Of a DNA stretch of 35,810 bases, positions 1 to 8,005 are shown in pieces. Location: contig JAPMTR010000086.1 in assembly GCA_026552975.1 (NCBI GenBank), forward strand, positions 1 through 35,810, given 5' to 3'. A model generated the notes under the pieces. It worked only from the letters and a program-made list of their open reading frames with translations. It had not been told where the DNA came from and searched no databases. The translations under genes were made by a program, and so were the position numbers. This DNA is from Candidatus Methanoperedens sp. (lineage in GTDB: Archaea; Halobacteriota; Methanosarcinia; Methanosarcinales; Methanoperedenaceae). Numbering within the stretch: the stretch's first letter is position 1; each line of letters begins with the position of its first letter.

Positions 1-1
1 C

Positions 2-88
2 AACAAAAATGCAAAAGTTAAGTGGCAATTTACGACTGAAGATGCGAGGATAAAGTTAACCAGACTTTATCCGACTTTTGAAAGTTGA
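2..88 (+). mobile_element. C-terminal end of a transposase-like ORF (partial, enters from the left edge)
   Basis: One frame is open from the left edge to a TGA at 86-88. Its 28 codons end in FTTEDARIKLTRLYPTF followed by E and S. This resembles, from memory, the C-terminal tail of IS630-type transposases, in which a DARIKL..LYP segment is common. The frame stops exactly where similarity to acyl-CoA dehydrogenase begins in another frame. I infer the end of an insertion sequence. Only the last few codons are visible, no inverted repeat can be defined, and the family call is tentative. Confidence 0.4.
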
Positions 89-479
89 CGTGACACTAGG
101 GATCGAGTACCTGAAAGAAAGAACTGTTTTCGGATCGCCGCTTTCAAAATTTGAAGGGATCCAGTTCCAGGTAGCAGATAATTATATTAAACTTGAATCT
201 GCGAGGCTTCTTGTATATAAAGCGGCCTGGATGCTTGATAAGGGAAGTTTCAGTCACACTGATCTGAATAAGGCCATAGCAGCTGCAAAACTCGCCGCAC
301 CAACTGCGGCTTTTGATATTATCAAGGAAGTAATGATGTGGCTTGGTGCTTATGGATATACTAAGGAAGCGGGGCTTGAAAGAGGTTTGAGGGGTGTTAT
401 ATCGTATATTGTCGGGGCAGAAGGCGCCCAAAATATTATGAGATTAATAATTGCAAGGGAACTTTTGGGAAAGGATTGA
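78..479 (+). pseudogene. Acyl-CoA dehydrogenase, C-terminal domain only (probably a disrupted gene)
   Basis: The translated 133 residues match the C-terminal helical domain of FAD-dependent acyl-CoA dehydrogenases: an ERTVFGSPLSKFEGIQFQVA segment near the start, AARLLVYKA-type helices (here SARLLVYKAAW), a GAYGYTKE motif around residue 90, and an RLIIARELLG end. Full-length enzymes are about 380 residues, so the N-terminal and FAD-binding middle domains are missing. The same frame is closed upstream by TAA codons at 51 and 57, and the adjacent frame carries a transposase-like tail. The nominal TTG start at 78 is therefore unlikely to be a real start. The intact enzyme would oxidise acyl-CoA with electron-transfer flavoprotein. 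I read this as a 3' remnant left by an insertion; a separately expressed fragment is less likely. Confidence 0.7.
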
Positions 480-498
480 AGTTCTGGGATAATATCAG

Positions 499-509
499 AA
501 AAAAAAAAA
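499..509 (-). terminator. Oligo-T terminator of mch
   Basis: Eleven consecutive A on the plus strand are a T11 run on the coding strand, directly after the mch stop codon at 510-512. Archaeal RNA polymerase terminates at such runs without needing a hairpin. Confidence 0.6.
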
Positions 510-1469
510 TTAAAGCCTTGAAATCCCGAAGGATTTCATAAGAACTTCTTGATCGACCTTTCCGCTTGTAAAGGTCTTAGCACTGTTGAGCTCATTTATT
601 GTGATCTCAGCAGGTGCAAAAACGCCAGCGTCCACCTTGAAGAAATCAAAGCCTGCTTCCTTAAAGGTCGTAAAGAATGGTTTTCCATAGGATGATGATG
701 TCCCTGATGGCACTTTGACGATCAATTCTTTGACCTTTTCCACATCGTATTTGACATTATAATACGTCTTTCCGCAGTAAATGATGCAGTCATTGGTCGA
801 ACCCATGCATTTCGTACTATCTCCGATGATAGGAGAAATAGGAGCAATACCGTATCCGCTTTTTATGGTGTTGATATCAAAACCGATAGATTCCATTTTA
901 TGGATACCTGTCTCAACTATTCGGGCTGAGATCTGCACAGATCCTGCTATAGAAGCAGTAGGGGCAACAACGATAAAAAGCTCGCTGGGATCCACATTGC
1001 AATCTTTTGCGATCTTATCCGTGACTTCCTCGGGGGGGAGTTTATCTGATTCAAGAACAAGTACGGCGCTCGTATAGGAATCCTTGTAGTTGATCTCTGC
1101 ATACAACTTTTTCGGATTGAGGGACAGGGCGCGACCCGGACCTGAACCCATAGCAAAATATTTCCCCACACTTATTCTCCATCCCGCGTATTGCGAAGCC
1201 ATGCAAGCAACTATAGGGTGATCGGTACTGACCCTGATAGCTGGAACCATGATCCCGCCAAGGTCAAAAGTAGTATATTCAAGGTTTGCAAGGTCAGCAA
1301 GGCATATTCTTGAAAGATACATCCCCGCTTCATAACCCCCTGATACATTCACACCAGCATCAACAACAGTAGAACCGTTTTTCTGTTCATGTATCTCCAG
1401 GTTCAATTCATTAGCAAAGTCAAGCATTTCATTAAATACACAGAGTCCGGTTTCATTTACACTTATCAT
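510..1469 (-). CDS. mch: Methenyltetrahydromethanopterin cyclohydrolase
   Basis: The 319-residue protein matches the Mch family in length and throughout. It starts [17 protein letters not shown], has the [17 protein letters not shown] segment around residues 44-60, the [17 protein letters not shown] stretch near 100-115, and [17 protein letters not shown] near 265. The cytoplasmic enzyme hydrolyses N5,N10-methenyl-H4MPT to N5-formyl-H4MPT, or runs in reverse, in the C1 pathway of methanogenesis and reverse methanogenesis. The start at 1469 follows a GAGG 7-10 bases upstream on the coding strand. It is divergent from carA across about 105 bases. Other C1 genes in the window are mfnB and fae-hps. 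Confidence 0.97.
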   Translation of the reverse strand: MISVNETGLCVFNEMLDFANELNLEIHEQKNGSTVVDAGVNVSGGYEAGMYLSRICLADLANLEYTTFDLGGIMVPAIRVSTDHPIVACMASQYAGWRISVGKYFAMGSGPGRALSLNPKKLYAEINYKDSYTSAVLVLESDKLPPEEVTDKIAKDCNVDPSELFIVVAPTASIAGSVQISARIVETGIHKMESIGFDINTIKSGYGIAPISPIIGDSTKCMGSTNDCIIYCGKTYYNVKYDVEKVKELIVKVPSGTSSSYGKPFFTTFKEAGFDFFKVDAGVFAPAEITINELNSAKTFTSGKVDQEVLMKSFGISRL

Positions 1470-1574
1470 TTTATAGCCTCATATTTAATTGTAAGATTCC
1501 TGATGATAAACCTGTTTATTTTATTCGGTCAGGTCTGCGTAACTTATTTACAATCCCTGTACTATTAAGCCACC
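1470..1574. promoter_or_regulatory. Divergent promoter region mch / carA
   Basis: Toward carA, an AACTTATTTACA box at 1541-1552 lies about 27 bases before the ATG at 1575, so carA looks leaderless. Toward mch, an AATAAAATAAAC box near 1515-1526 on the minus strand would give a short leader carrying the GAGG motif. These are pattern readings of A/T-rich boxes; no BRE was confirmed. Confidence 0.4.
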
Positions 1575-2672
1575 ATGAAAGCGGTTCTTGGGCTTGAAGA
1601 TGGCACATTTGTAACAGGTGAAGGTCTTGGCGTTGAAGGAATTGTCCAGGGAGAGCTTGTTTTTACGACCCAGTACACAGGATATGAAGAAGCTCTGACT
1701 GACCCTTCATACAGGGGCCAGATCCTGATGTTCACGTATCCGCTAATAGGCAATTACGGTATCAGCGGTGAAACTTTCCAATCGGATTGCATGCAGGCAG
1801 AAGGGCTTGTAATAAGGGAAGCGTGCGATCATCCATCCCATCACAGGTCTACGCGTTCGATCTATCAATACCTGAAAGATGAGGGGAAATCTGGCATTGC
1901 AGGAATAGACACAAGGATGTTGACCATCAAGACAAGAGAACATGGGACTATGAAGGCTGCTATAATAGTGGGCAGCGATGATGGTTCAGAAGCCGTGCGC
2001 CTTGCAAGAGAACAGCCGGACATTGGAGGTCTTGACCTCATTGGAAGAGTGACATGCAAAAAATCTTATGAAGTAAAGGGTAGCAAAGATGGCAATAATA
2101 TTGTTGTAATGGATTTTGGTGTAAAAAGGAATATAATAAAAAGCCTGAGCAACAGGGGAATAAATGTAACAGTGGTTCCTGCCACAATGCCGGTAAAAGA
2201 TATTATGAATTACGAGCCTCACGCCATACTTCTCTCCAACGGGCCGGGCGATCCACAACAGGCGGTTAATGGGATATCAGTTGTAAAAGAACTCGCAGGA
2301 CAGCTTCCTATTTTTGGTATCTGCCTCGGACACCAGATCATATCATTGGCATTGGGGGCGCAAACCTATAAAATGAAATTCGGACACCGCGGGGCTAACC
2401 AGCCTGTCAAAGACCTGAAACGCGGCATTGTTCATATTACTTCACAGAATCATGGTTATGCTGTCGATGAGGAGAGCATTGATAAAAAAGAAATATCGAT
2501 CACCCAATTCAATACGAACGATAAGACAGTGGAGGGTATTGAGCACAGGGATCTTGATATTATGTCAGTCCAATATCATCCTGAAGCGCATCCGGGGCCT
2601 CTTGATACTGAGAAGATATACTTTGATAGGATTGTTGAAACTATGAAAAGAGTAAAAGTTATCACTCACTGA
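1575..2672 (+). CDS. carA: Carbamoyl-phosphate synthase small (glutaminase) subunit
   Basis: The 365-residue protein has the CarA N-terminal domain (VLGLEDGTFVTGEGLG, GYEEALTDPSYRGQI) and a class I glutamine amidotransferase domain from about residue 175. The nucleophile is Cys250 in FGICLGHQ and the catalytic pair is His335/Glu337 in YHPEAHPGP. It releases ammonia from glutamine and channels it to CarB to make carbamoyl phosphate for pyrimidines and arginine. CarB, which usually follows carA, is not in this window. The gene instead converges on mfnB with an 11-base overlap. Length and motifs are complete, so it should be functional. Confidence 0.96.
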   Translation: MKAVLGLEDGTFVTGEGLGVEGIVQGELVFTTQYTGYEEALTDPSYRGQILMFTYPLIGNYGISGETFQSDCMQAEGLVIREACDHPSHHRSTRSIYQYLKDEGKSGIAGIDTRMLTIKTREHGTMKAAIIVGSDDGSEAVRLAREQPDIGGLDLIGRVTCKKSYEVKGSKDGNNIVVMDFGVKRNIIKSLSNRGINVTVVPATMPVKDIMNYEPHAILLSNGPGDPQQAVNGISVVKELAGQLPIFGICLGHQIISLALGAQTYKMKFGHRGANQPVKDLKRGIVHITSQNHGYAVDEESIDKKEISITQFNTNDKTVEGIEHRDLDIMSVQYHPEAHPGPLDTEKIYFDRIVETMKRVKVITH

Positions 2673-3363
2673 TCGCTACCATTAGCTTCTCCACAAGTTC
2701 TTTCTTTATACTGGAATTTCGATCCCCCCCGCACACACAACCCCTGACACCTATGATATCCGGTGAAATTCGTTTCAAAGCGGGTATATCCTCAAATTTT
2801 ATGGTTCCTGCAAGAGCGGTCTGAAGTCCTTGTTCTTTTGAAATTGATACAAATTCCGTAAGTTCTTTTTCATTTAAGAATTCAAAAGTTGAGCGCCCGT
2901 CCTTGATACCTGTGTCCATCATAACAACATCCACACCCGCGTCTTTGCCGATAGCCGGGAGCTCAAACGGAGAGATGGAGTTAATTCGCTTGTAATCAGA
3001 ATAACCCGAAACCACTACTTTCTTATTCCTGTCAAAATCTTTTACTGCGCGAACTATTTTCAGCATCATATCCAGTGCCTGTTCCCTGGTATGAATATCA
3101 TATAATCCGACTTTGACATAATCTGCACCGGAAACGGCCGCTCCAAGCGCTGCAAGTGAAGCTGTCCCCGGTTTATAATTAAAATCCCCGATCGTTGCAC
3201 TTACAGGAATTGAACCGGCGGCTTGTTTTACGGCTTTTATCATCCATGGAAAATTTGCGCCAAGTGAGCCTTCTTTCGGGTTCTTTACGTCAATAATATC
3301 TGCCCCACCTAGCTTGCATATCTTTGCCTCTTCAACATTAACAGGACTAACGAGCAATTTCAT
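2662..3363 (-). CDS. mfnB: (5-formylfuran-3-yl)methyl phosphate synthase (methanofuran biosynthesis)
   Basis: This 233-residue TIM-barrel protein (formerly DUF556) starts MKLLVSPVNVEEAKIC and contains DIIDVKNPKEGSLGA, in which Lys27 sits where the Schiff-base lysine of the characterised Methanocaldococcus enzyme lies. Further conserved stretches are VSATIGDFNYKPGT and GVRGCVCGGDR near the C-terminus. The enzyme condenses two glyceraldehyde 3-phosphate molecules to the furan precursor of methanofuran. The 3' end overlaps the convergent carA by 11 bases. The 5' end is only 34 bases from the divergent HisA/HisF-related gene, an arrangement that suggests shared control of C1-cofactor genes. Confidence 0.95.
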   Translation of the reverse strand: MKLLVSPVNVEEAKICKLGGADIIDVKNPKEGSLGANFPWMIKAVKQAAGSIPVSATIGDFNYKPGTASLAALGAAVSGADYVKVGLYDIHTREQALDMMLKIVRAVKDFDRNKKVVVSGYSDYKRINSISPFELPAIGKDAGVDVVMMDTGIKDGRSTFEFLNEKELTEFVSISKEQGLQTALAGTIKFEDIPALKRISPDIIGVRGCVCGGDRNSSIKKELVEKLMVAISE

Positions 3364-3397
3364 AACAATTAAACCAGATTACCACTCTTATACATTT
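3364..3397. promoter_or_regulatory. Interlocked divergent promoters of mfnB and the HisA/HisF-related gene
   Basis: The 34-base gap holds an ATTAAA box centred near 3371, about 27 bases before the ATG at 3398. It also holds, on the minus strand, a TGTATAAGAG box centred near 3390, about 27 bases before the mfnB start at 3363. Each gene's TATA box would lie close to the other gene's start, giving two leaderless transcripts from overlapping promoters. This is inferred from spacing and A/T-rich boxes only. Confidence 0.4.
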
Positions 3398-4093
3398 ATG
3401 TTTCGAATTATCTTTGTGATGGATCTTCTAAATGGCAGCGTCGTCCATGCAGTAAAAGGTGAGAGATCAAAATATAAACAAATACAGGACAGCATGATAT
3501 GTGATTCATCTGATCCTTTTGAAGTATTATCCTCAGTCAAACCTCATGAATTATATATCGCTGACCTTGATCATATCCAGAATATCGGGAATAATTTTGG
3601 AATTATCAAAAAAATTTCCGGCCAGACAAGAACAATGGTGGACATTGGTGTAAAAAACATGGATGATGTCCAAAAATGTGCGGAAATTTCGGATACAGTA
3701 ATAATTGGCACCGAGACAGCTTCTTTAGATGTTATAGAAGATGCAGCCATCCAGTTCCGTGGCAGGATCAATGTAAGTATCGATATGAAAAATGGAAGTG
3801 TCCTGACAAAAGACATGAACATGGAATTGCGAACCGAAGACTTTATAAAAAGATTGAATGAAATCGAAATAAATGAAATAATTCTGCTTGATCTGGGGAA
3901 AGTGGGAACTGTAGCCGGAATAGATGAAATTTTTCTGGATGATGTGGCTGATCTGTCAACCCATAAGATCATCGTTGGCGGCGGGATAAAAAATCTGGAT
4001 GATATAGATAAACTCAGGCGCCTGGGCATTAACGGGGCTCTTGCAGCAACTGCCCTGCATAATGGGAATATACCCATCGACTTCATTCGTTAA
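3398..4093 (+). CDS. HisA/HisF-related TIM-barrel protein of methanogens
   Basis: The frame is open from 3314, but homology to HisA/HisF begins at MFRIIFVMDLLNGSVVHAVK, so the ATG at 3398 is chosen, giving 231 residues. HisA-like features are the early catalytic-type Asp9 in VMDLLNG, VDIGVKNMDD, LLDLGKVGTVAG and the phosphate-binding IIVGGGIKNLDD with GALAATALHNG near the end. It matches the archaeal group described as hisA/hisF relatives of unknown function (TIGR00734 by memory), found with H4MPT/methanofuran genes. It is probably not the histidine enzyme itself. It is divergent from mfnB by 34 bases, which fits a role in C1-cofactor synthesis, but the reaction is unknown. Its 3' end overlaps the convergent DUF1284 gene by 11 bases. 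Confidence 0.85.
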   Translation: MFRIIFVMDLLNGSVVHAVKGERSKYKQIQDSMICDSSDPFEVLSSVKPHELYIADLDHIQNIGNNFGIIKKISGQTRTMVDIGVKNMDDVQKCAEISDTVIIGTETASLDVIEDAAIQFRGRINVSIDMKNGSVLTKDMNMELRTEDFIKRLNEIEINEIILLDLGKVGTVAGIDEIFLDDVADLSTHKIIVGGGIKNLDDIDKLRRLGINGALAATALHNGNIPIDFIR

Positions 4094-4478
4094 AACACAC
4101 TTTTCGATATCCGCAGGAGAAGCAGAATTCAGCTTTCCATTCTTCAATGATCCCGGGTAATTTTGATGCGATCATTTTGCGATCAACGATCATTCCGGGG
4201 TTTAATCCCAGCAATCGTAACGCCTTGTGATCCTGAAGATGGATCTTTTCATCAGTATAATCGCTGCTCCTGCATTTATCGTCTTCAAGATACGGGCATT
4301 TCCCGCATACATCATCCGCGCCTGTAATTATTTCGATATTTTCTTTCTTGATGACTTCATAGAGATTTTTGACAAAATCCTGTGAATATCCTTCTCCCCT
4401 GAAAAAATAGAGACAAATCAGATGATGCCCCCGGAGGAATGATTTCAGGTCGTTTTTTGGGTGGATCTCATTTATCAT
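4083..4478 (-). CDS. DUF1284 family protein, cysteine-rich
   Basis: The 131-residue protein carries the family signature LRGHHLICLYFFRGEGYS near residues 15-32. It has cysteine groups VCGKCPYLEDDKC in the middle and CFSCGYRKVC at the end, which suggest a bound metal or iron-sulfur cluster. The function is unknown. Its start overlaps the stop of pheT by four bases (ATGA type), so it is probably translationally coupled to pheT. No known link to phenylalanyl-tRNA synthesis explains this. It is convergent with the HisA/HisF-related gene. Confidence 0.8.
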   Translation of the reverse strand: MINEIHPKNDLKSFLRGHHLICLYFFRGEGYSQDFVKNLYEVIKKENIEIITGADDVCGKCPYLEDDKCRSSDYTDEKIHLQDHKALRLLGLNPGMIVDRKMIASKLPGIIEEWKAEFCFSCGYRKVCFNE

Positions 4479-6073
4479 AATTTCAATTCGAATCCGATTA
4501 TAGGATGCTCAAGCCCGAAGTTTGAGATCACTTCAGGATGGAACTCACCAAAAACTCCAGCTTTCTCATCATTTATTATAACATCCGCACGCCTGCCTTC
4601 GATGAACGCAGGATCGCTTGAAACTTCCACTGAATATTCAATCCGACTCTCCCTCAAAACAGCATCCATGATAGCCTGGATCTCTGTAAAATTTGCCTGC
4701 GGATGGATCGCAACACAGCCAAGGCGCTGCCATGTTGTGCAATCAAGAACAACTTCACCTGCTTCAAAAATGCGCTGCGGCAGTTCCCGGTGTTTATTTA
4801 TGGAAAGTATCTCAAGAAGGGTCGGAAGTATTGTTGGTCGAACTATAGTGTGGTCTTCACTTATCGGATATAGTATGTGTGTTATACCTTTTTCTTTATC
4901 CCTTCGCATCATGCTAAACTGCATCTTTTCGTTCGTAAGTGTGAATGGCATGACCTCAAAATAATCAAGACCTGTCATTATTTCATTGATTGAATCTCTC
5001 ACTTTAGATATCCCGTGGGACTTTCCTGTAGTCGTTGTTGTTGGAAGAAGCGGTTTTATTTTGTCAAAACCATAAGCGATCGCGATATCCTCTATGAGGT
5101 CACAGTTGTGCAGGATATCTGCGCGGTATGCGGGAACCGAGACTTTGATGAAGTCTCCCTCGACCTGCGCCCCGTATCTTATTTTTTTAAGACATGAGAT
5201 TATGTCTTCATTATTGAGTTTAAAACCAAGGAGTTCTTCGACTTCACTCACCTTTAACTTCATTATTTTGGGTGAAAGGTCTGGTGAATCTATTTTTCCA
5301 TCTATCTTAACGGATTCTATCTGTCCCCCGCGTTGTGCGAGTGATGCTAAAACAATATTCAAAGCGATAGAAACCGAAGGATCAAGCCCTGTGACTTCAA
5401 TGAAAAGGTCGGTTGTCCCTTCTGTTACTTTTGTTAAATCCCCGTTTATTATGGGAGGAAATGAGATGACATTATCTTTTGAATCCAGGATAAGCGGATA
5501 TTTTGTGAATTTCTCAAGTATCCATGCGAATTTGACACCTTTGGGATGTTTTTCAAGTATCTCGCTCATTGTCATTGGGTCTTTGAAATCAAGCGGCGTG
5601 AATTTAAAATCTGGATCCCGGGCAATATAGCGAAACGGCGGTGTAATATTTGCCAGATCGTGCACTCCGATGGATACTTTCGTTCTGTTCCTCCCCACTG
5701 CCCAGTGCAGGGATTCCTGAAGCGCCATTAATGATTCTATGCTTCTTGAATTAAACTTCATCCCCCGCACAATCGCACAGGCAAGATATGGGCGTATGTC
5801 CATTATCTGTTGATCTCGAGTTATTGAAATTCCTGAAGATCTCATTTTGAACTCCATTAACCCGGTTTCAATATCCAGGAATCCCTTTATTGCTCGTGAT
5901 ACCCCTTCTGTACTGTAAAGATCAGGCCTGTTCGGGAAGAATTCGATATCAACATGGTCACTTTCGATCCTTTCGATATCGCATCCCATCATTGGAATTC
6001 TTTTAATAACTGTATCTTTGTCAAGTCCTGAAAGTTCTTCGAGGTCATCGTAATATAATGTAATAACGGGCAT
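4475..6073 (-). CDS. pheT: Phenylalanine--tRNA ligase beta subunit
   Basis: The 532 residues match the archaeal/eukaryotic type of PheT. The N-terminus reads MPVITLYYDDLEELSGLD, followed by VDIEFFPNRPDLYSTEGVSR near residues 42-60. Next come a B3/4 editing-type domain (about 85-250), a B5 DNA-binding-like domain (about 265-335, LKLNNEDI-type segment) and a catalytically inert synthetase-like core at the C-terminus, with VRPTILPTLLEIL near 420. With PheS it charges tRNA-Phe and edits tyrosine. pheS is not in the window. A TATA-like box upstream gives it its own promoter although it follows priL closely. Confidence 0.95.
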   Translation of the reverse strand: MPVITLYYDDLEELSGLDKDTVIKRIPMMGCDIERIESDHVDIEFFPNRPDLYSTEGVSRAIKGFLDIETGLMEFKMRSSGISITRDQQIMDIRPYLACAIVRGMKFNSRSIESLMALQESLHWAVGRNRTKVSIGVHDLANITPPFRYIARDPDFKFTPLDFKDPMTMSEILEKHPKGVKFAWILEKFTKYPLILDSKDNVISFPPIINGDLTKVTEGTTDLFIEVTGLDPSVSIALNIVLASLAQRGGQIESVKIDGKIDSPDLSPKIMKLKVSEVEELLGFKLNNEDIISCLKKIRYGAQVEGDFIKVSVPAYRADILHNCDLIEDIAIAYGFDKIKPLLPTTTTTGKSHGISKVRDSINEIMTGLDYFEVMPFTLTNEKMQFSMMRRDKEKGITHILYPISEDHTIVRPTILPTLLEILSINKHRELPQRIFEAGEVVLDCTTWQRLGCVAIHPQANFTEIQAIMDAVLRESRIEYSVEVSSDPAFIEGRRADVIINDEKAGVFGEFHPEVISNFGLEHPIIGFELKL

Positions 6074-6097
6074 TTTTATCGACCAAAAAACGATTGG

Positions 6098-6110
6098 AAG
6101 ATATATTAAT
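6098..6110 (-). promoter_or_regulatory. TATA box of pheT
   Basis: On the minus strand, ATTAATATATCTTCC is centred near 6104, about 27 bases before a predicted start site at about 6077. pheT begins at 6073, so the leader would be only a few bases. The priL stop codon lies just upstream, so readthrough from priL is also possible. Confidence 0.45.
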
Positions 6111-6121
6111 CATTCTATTGG

Positions 6122-7171
6122 CTATGAAAAAGAAGTCACTGGTGTTTCTTTGTATTCAGGCTTACCTTTCTTTAATAACCATGCCTTCTTCCTGTAATAC
6201 GAAAGCGGATGCGAGATCCTGTCGCATAATGGCTCTTTTCCAAAGCAATTACCATACGTTGTCATGGTTGAGCATGAAGGCGAAGTATATGCCGTGCCTG
6301 TGTCTCCGTGAATATGATTGACCTGGTATCGCGTGCGTTCCTCATCAAAATCAGGAGAGACTTTGAAGATTTCAATTATTCCATCCACGTTCATCCCTAT
6401 ATTTATCAGGAACGAAACAAGAGCAAAACGCATCGAATGCGCAAGATTAACGCCGGCCTGGACATTTGATAATGCGTGTACGATGCAAGGCGGGAAACAA
6501 TCAGGCATGATTTCCTTGAATTCCTCAATGTTAAATTCGGATTTTCGCGCTGAAAGTGCATTTCTGATCTCATCAAGATATGGCCGCAGAGTTTCGCATA
6601 TATCCCCTGGAACCGCGGCAGGTAAACCTGATTCGATCCTTTTTCTTATGGCTTCTTCCATGATGCGGGAGAAGTCGTCCCTTGAAAGTGATACTTTTCC
6701 CAGGTCCATATTGCGGTTCACAAGCTTCCATTTGGGTTCATGGATGACATTTGCGAATCGAATATAATCCGTAAAATGGATCACGAATAACTTTTCATTC
6801 ATGGATGAATCAATATTAAAATCAGAAGCCAATTCACCTATTTCATCATCCCTGAGTTCTTTGACCTTTTCAAACGCAGATTTTGCCTCTGAAAGTGCGT
6901 ATCGTTTTATAAGATAGCTATCGTTGATACACGAGACAAGAATTCTTGCAACAGGGTATGAAAGAAGTTCTTTTTCTGCGCTTACTTTATCCGGATTTAC
7001 ATTTCTCTTGATGCCATCCCCAATCGCCTCAAGTACCCTGTTTTTTCCTCTTTCTCTTATCGGGTCAAATGCTCTCTCGGTGAAAAGCTCATCAAGTTTG
7101 AAATCCAGTTCCTGTACATATTTGGCTGCTGCATTGACAAAAGGAAAATAGGCAAATTTAAAAACGTCCAT
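6122..7171 (-). CDS. priL: DNA primase large subunit PriL
   Basis: The 349-residue protein has the all-helical N-terminal region of archaeal PriL (FKFAYFPFVNAAAKYV) and the C-terminal Fe-S domain. The likely 4Fe-4S ligands are Cys229 in CFPPCI, Cys300, Cys309 and Cys316, with YTSPSCSTMTTYGNC between. With PriS it forms the primase that starts DNA synthesis; PriL regulates initiation. priS is not in the window. The start lies two bases after the stop of the upstream nucleotidyltransferase gene, and no Shine-Dalgarno is evident, so priL expression probably depends on the AbrB/nucleotidyltransferase transcript. That is unusual for a housekeeping replication gene. Confidence 0.93.
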   Translation of the reverse strand: MDVFKFAYFPFVNAAAKYVQELDFKLDELFTERAFDPIRERGKNRVLEAIGDGIKRNVNPDKVSAEKELLSYPVARILVSCINDSYLIKRYALSEAKSAFEKVKELRDDEIGELASDFNIDSSMNEKLFVIHFTDYIRFANVIHEPKWKLVNRNMDLGKVSLSRDDFSRIMEEAIRKRIESGLPAAVPGDICETLRPYLDEIRNALSARKSEFNIEEFKEIMPDCFPPCIVHALSNVQAGVNLAHSMRFALVSFLINIGMNVDGIIEIFKVSPDFDEERTRYQVNHIHGDTGTAYTSPSCSTMTTYGNCFGKEPLCDRISHPLSYYRKKAWLLKKGKPEYKETPVTSFS

Positions 7172-7173
7172 AG

Positions 7174-7743
7174 TTATTGATCTTTATGCTTTTCGGGTGT
7201 TCCTTGACTTTTGCTCATTGAATTGAATGTCTTTGTAAGACTCTCATGTTTGGCCTTTTCAGTTAAATACTCAAAGTCGATCCTGTCCCGGTAATACCGA
7301 AGGAGGTATTGAGCCTGCCTGCAATCAGTTTCAGATTTCCATTCCTGGCATGCTGCCATCCGGTCAATGATCAGATCCTCGATCCCGATAATATATACTT
7401 TTTCCCCTTCCACGGTCATTGTTGTGATCTTATCTTTGCTTCCGGCCAAATGATCTCCCGGAACTTCGACGAAGATCCCTATTTGCTCATCAATCCAATG
7501 TCTTCCGCTGCGTTTGAACCCGAAAATATTTTCCAGGGTCTCTCCGATTATTTTACGGCTCCCTATAATGTCTATGTCATTGCTCTGGAAAACACCGTTC
7601 GTATAGAAATCTACTGCAGACCCTCCTACAACGACTGGTTTTACGTTTTTTTGTTCAGTTTCACGGGTAAGGAGAGACATGAAATATGCTTTTTTATCCA
7701 CTAAATTTCTAAGTGATAATATTTTTTTCAGTTCAGGTATCAC
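7174..7743 (-). CDS. MNT/AbiEii-like nucleotidyltransferase, possible toxin
   Basis: The 189-residue protein has the DNA polymerase beta-type nucleotidyltransferase signature near its start: VVVGGSAVDFYTNG (about residues 37-50) followed by SNDIDIIG with the paired metal-binding aspartates. A helical part with EDLIIDRMAACQEWKS and a QAQYLLRYY segment follows. It resembles the DUF6036/AbiEii-like group, in which members act as toxins that modify tRNA or as housekeeping enzymes. Its start overlaps the AbrB-type gene by four bases and its stop is two bases before priL. The pairing suggests a type II-like toxin-antitoxin module; toxicity is inferred, not shown. Confidence 0.7.
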   Translation of the reverse strand: MIPELKKILSLRNLVDKKAYFMSLLTRETEQKNVKPVVVGGSAVDFYTNGVFQSNDIDIIGSRKIIGETLENIFGFKRSGRHWIDEQIGIFVEVPGDHLAGSKDKITTMTVEGEKVYIIGIEDLIIDRMAACQEWKSETDCRQAQYLLRYYRDRIDFEYLTEKAKHESLTKTFNSMSKSQGTPEKHKDQ

Positions 7744-8003
7744 GACAAAAGTCTCCGTTCCATTTCTCGTTTGCCCGTCCAGACCACGTTTTTATCAAGA
7801 CTGGCTTTCATGATTTTATATAGCCCCTCTACCTCATCTTTATCTCGTCCTTTTCGCCTGATCGCTTTGCTGAATGGGCGGATCGACAGGCAGCCATCGA
7901 TAATTTCCATGTCCACTATTTCAGGTAAGCCTAATTCATTTAAAATGGTTTGAGGGATGATCAGCCCCATACTATTTCCGATTTTTCTGATCCTTTGTTT
8001 CAT
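7740..8003 (-). CDS. AbrB/MazE-family DNA-binding protein, possible antitoxin
   Basis: The 87 residues begin MKQRIRKIGNSMGLIIPQTI, the swapped-hairpin AbrB/SpoVT/MazE fold, with MEIIDGCLSIRPF completing the DNA-binding domain by about residue 46. The charged C-terminal tail (KGRDKDEVEGLY onward) is where MazE-type antitoxins bind their toxin. It overlaps the nucleotidyltransferase gene by four bases. Two copies of the palindrome GTTATAAC lie between its TATA box and start codon, the expected place for autorepression. The start at 8003 fits a leaderless transcript. Antitoxin function is inferred from family and context. Confidence 0.8.
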   Translation of the reverse strand: MKQRIRKIGNSMGLIIPQTILNELGLPEIVDMEIIDGCLSIRPFSKAIRRKGRDKDEVEGLYKIMKASLDKNVVWTGKREMERRLLS

Positions 8004-8005
8004 GT

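Noticed and set aside
3314-3397. N-terminal extension of the HisA/HisF-related protein
   Set aside because: The extra 28 residues overlap the divergent mfnB start and do not resemble the family, which begins at the ATG at 3398.
5094-5630. 178-residue plus-strand frame opposite pheT
   Set aside because: The opposite strand is a clear PheT domain; the frame is a shadow.
6318-6767. 149-residue open frame on the plus strand inside priL
   Set aside because: It is antisense to a well-matched PriL region, has low-complexity Ser/Phe-rich composition and no family resemblance.
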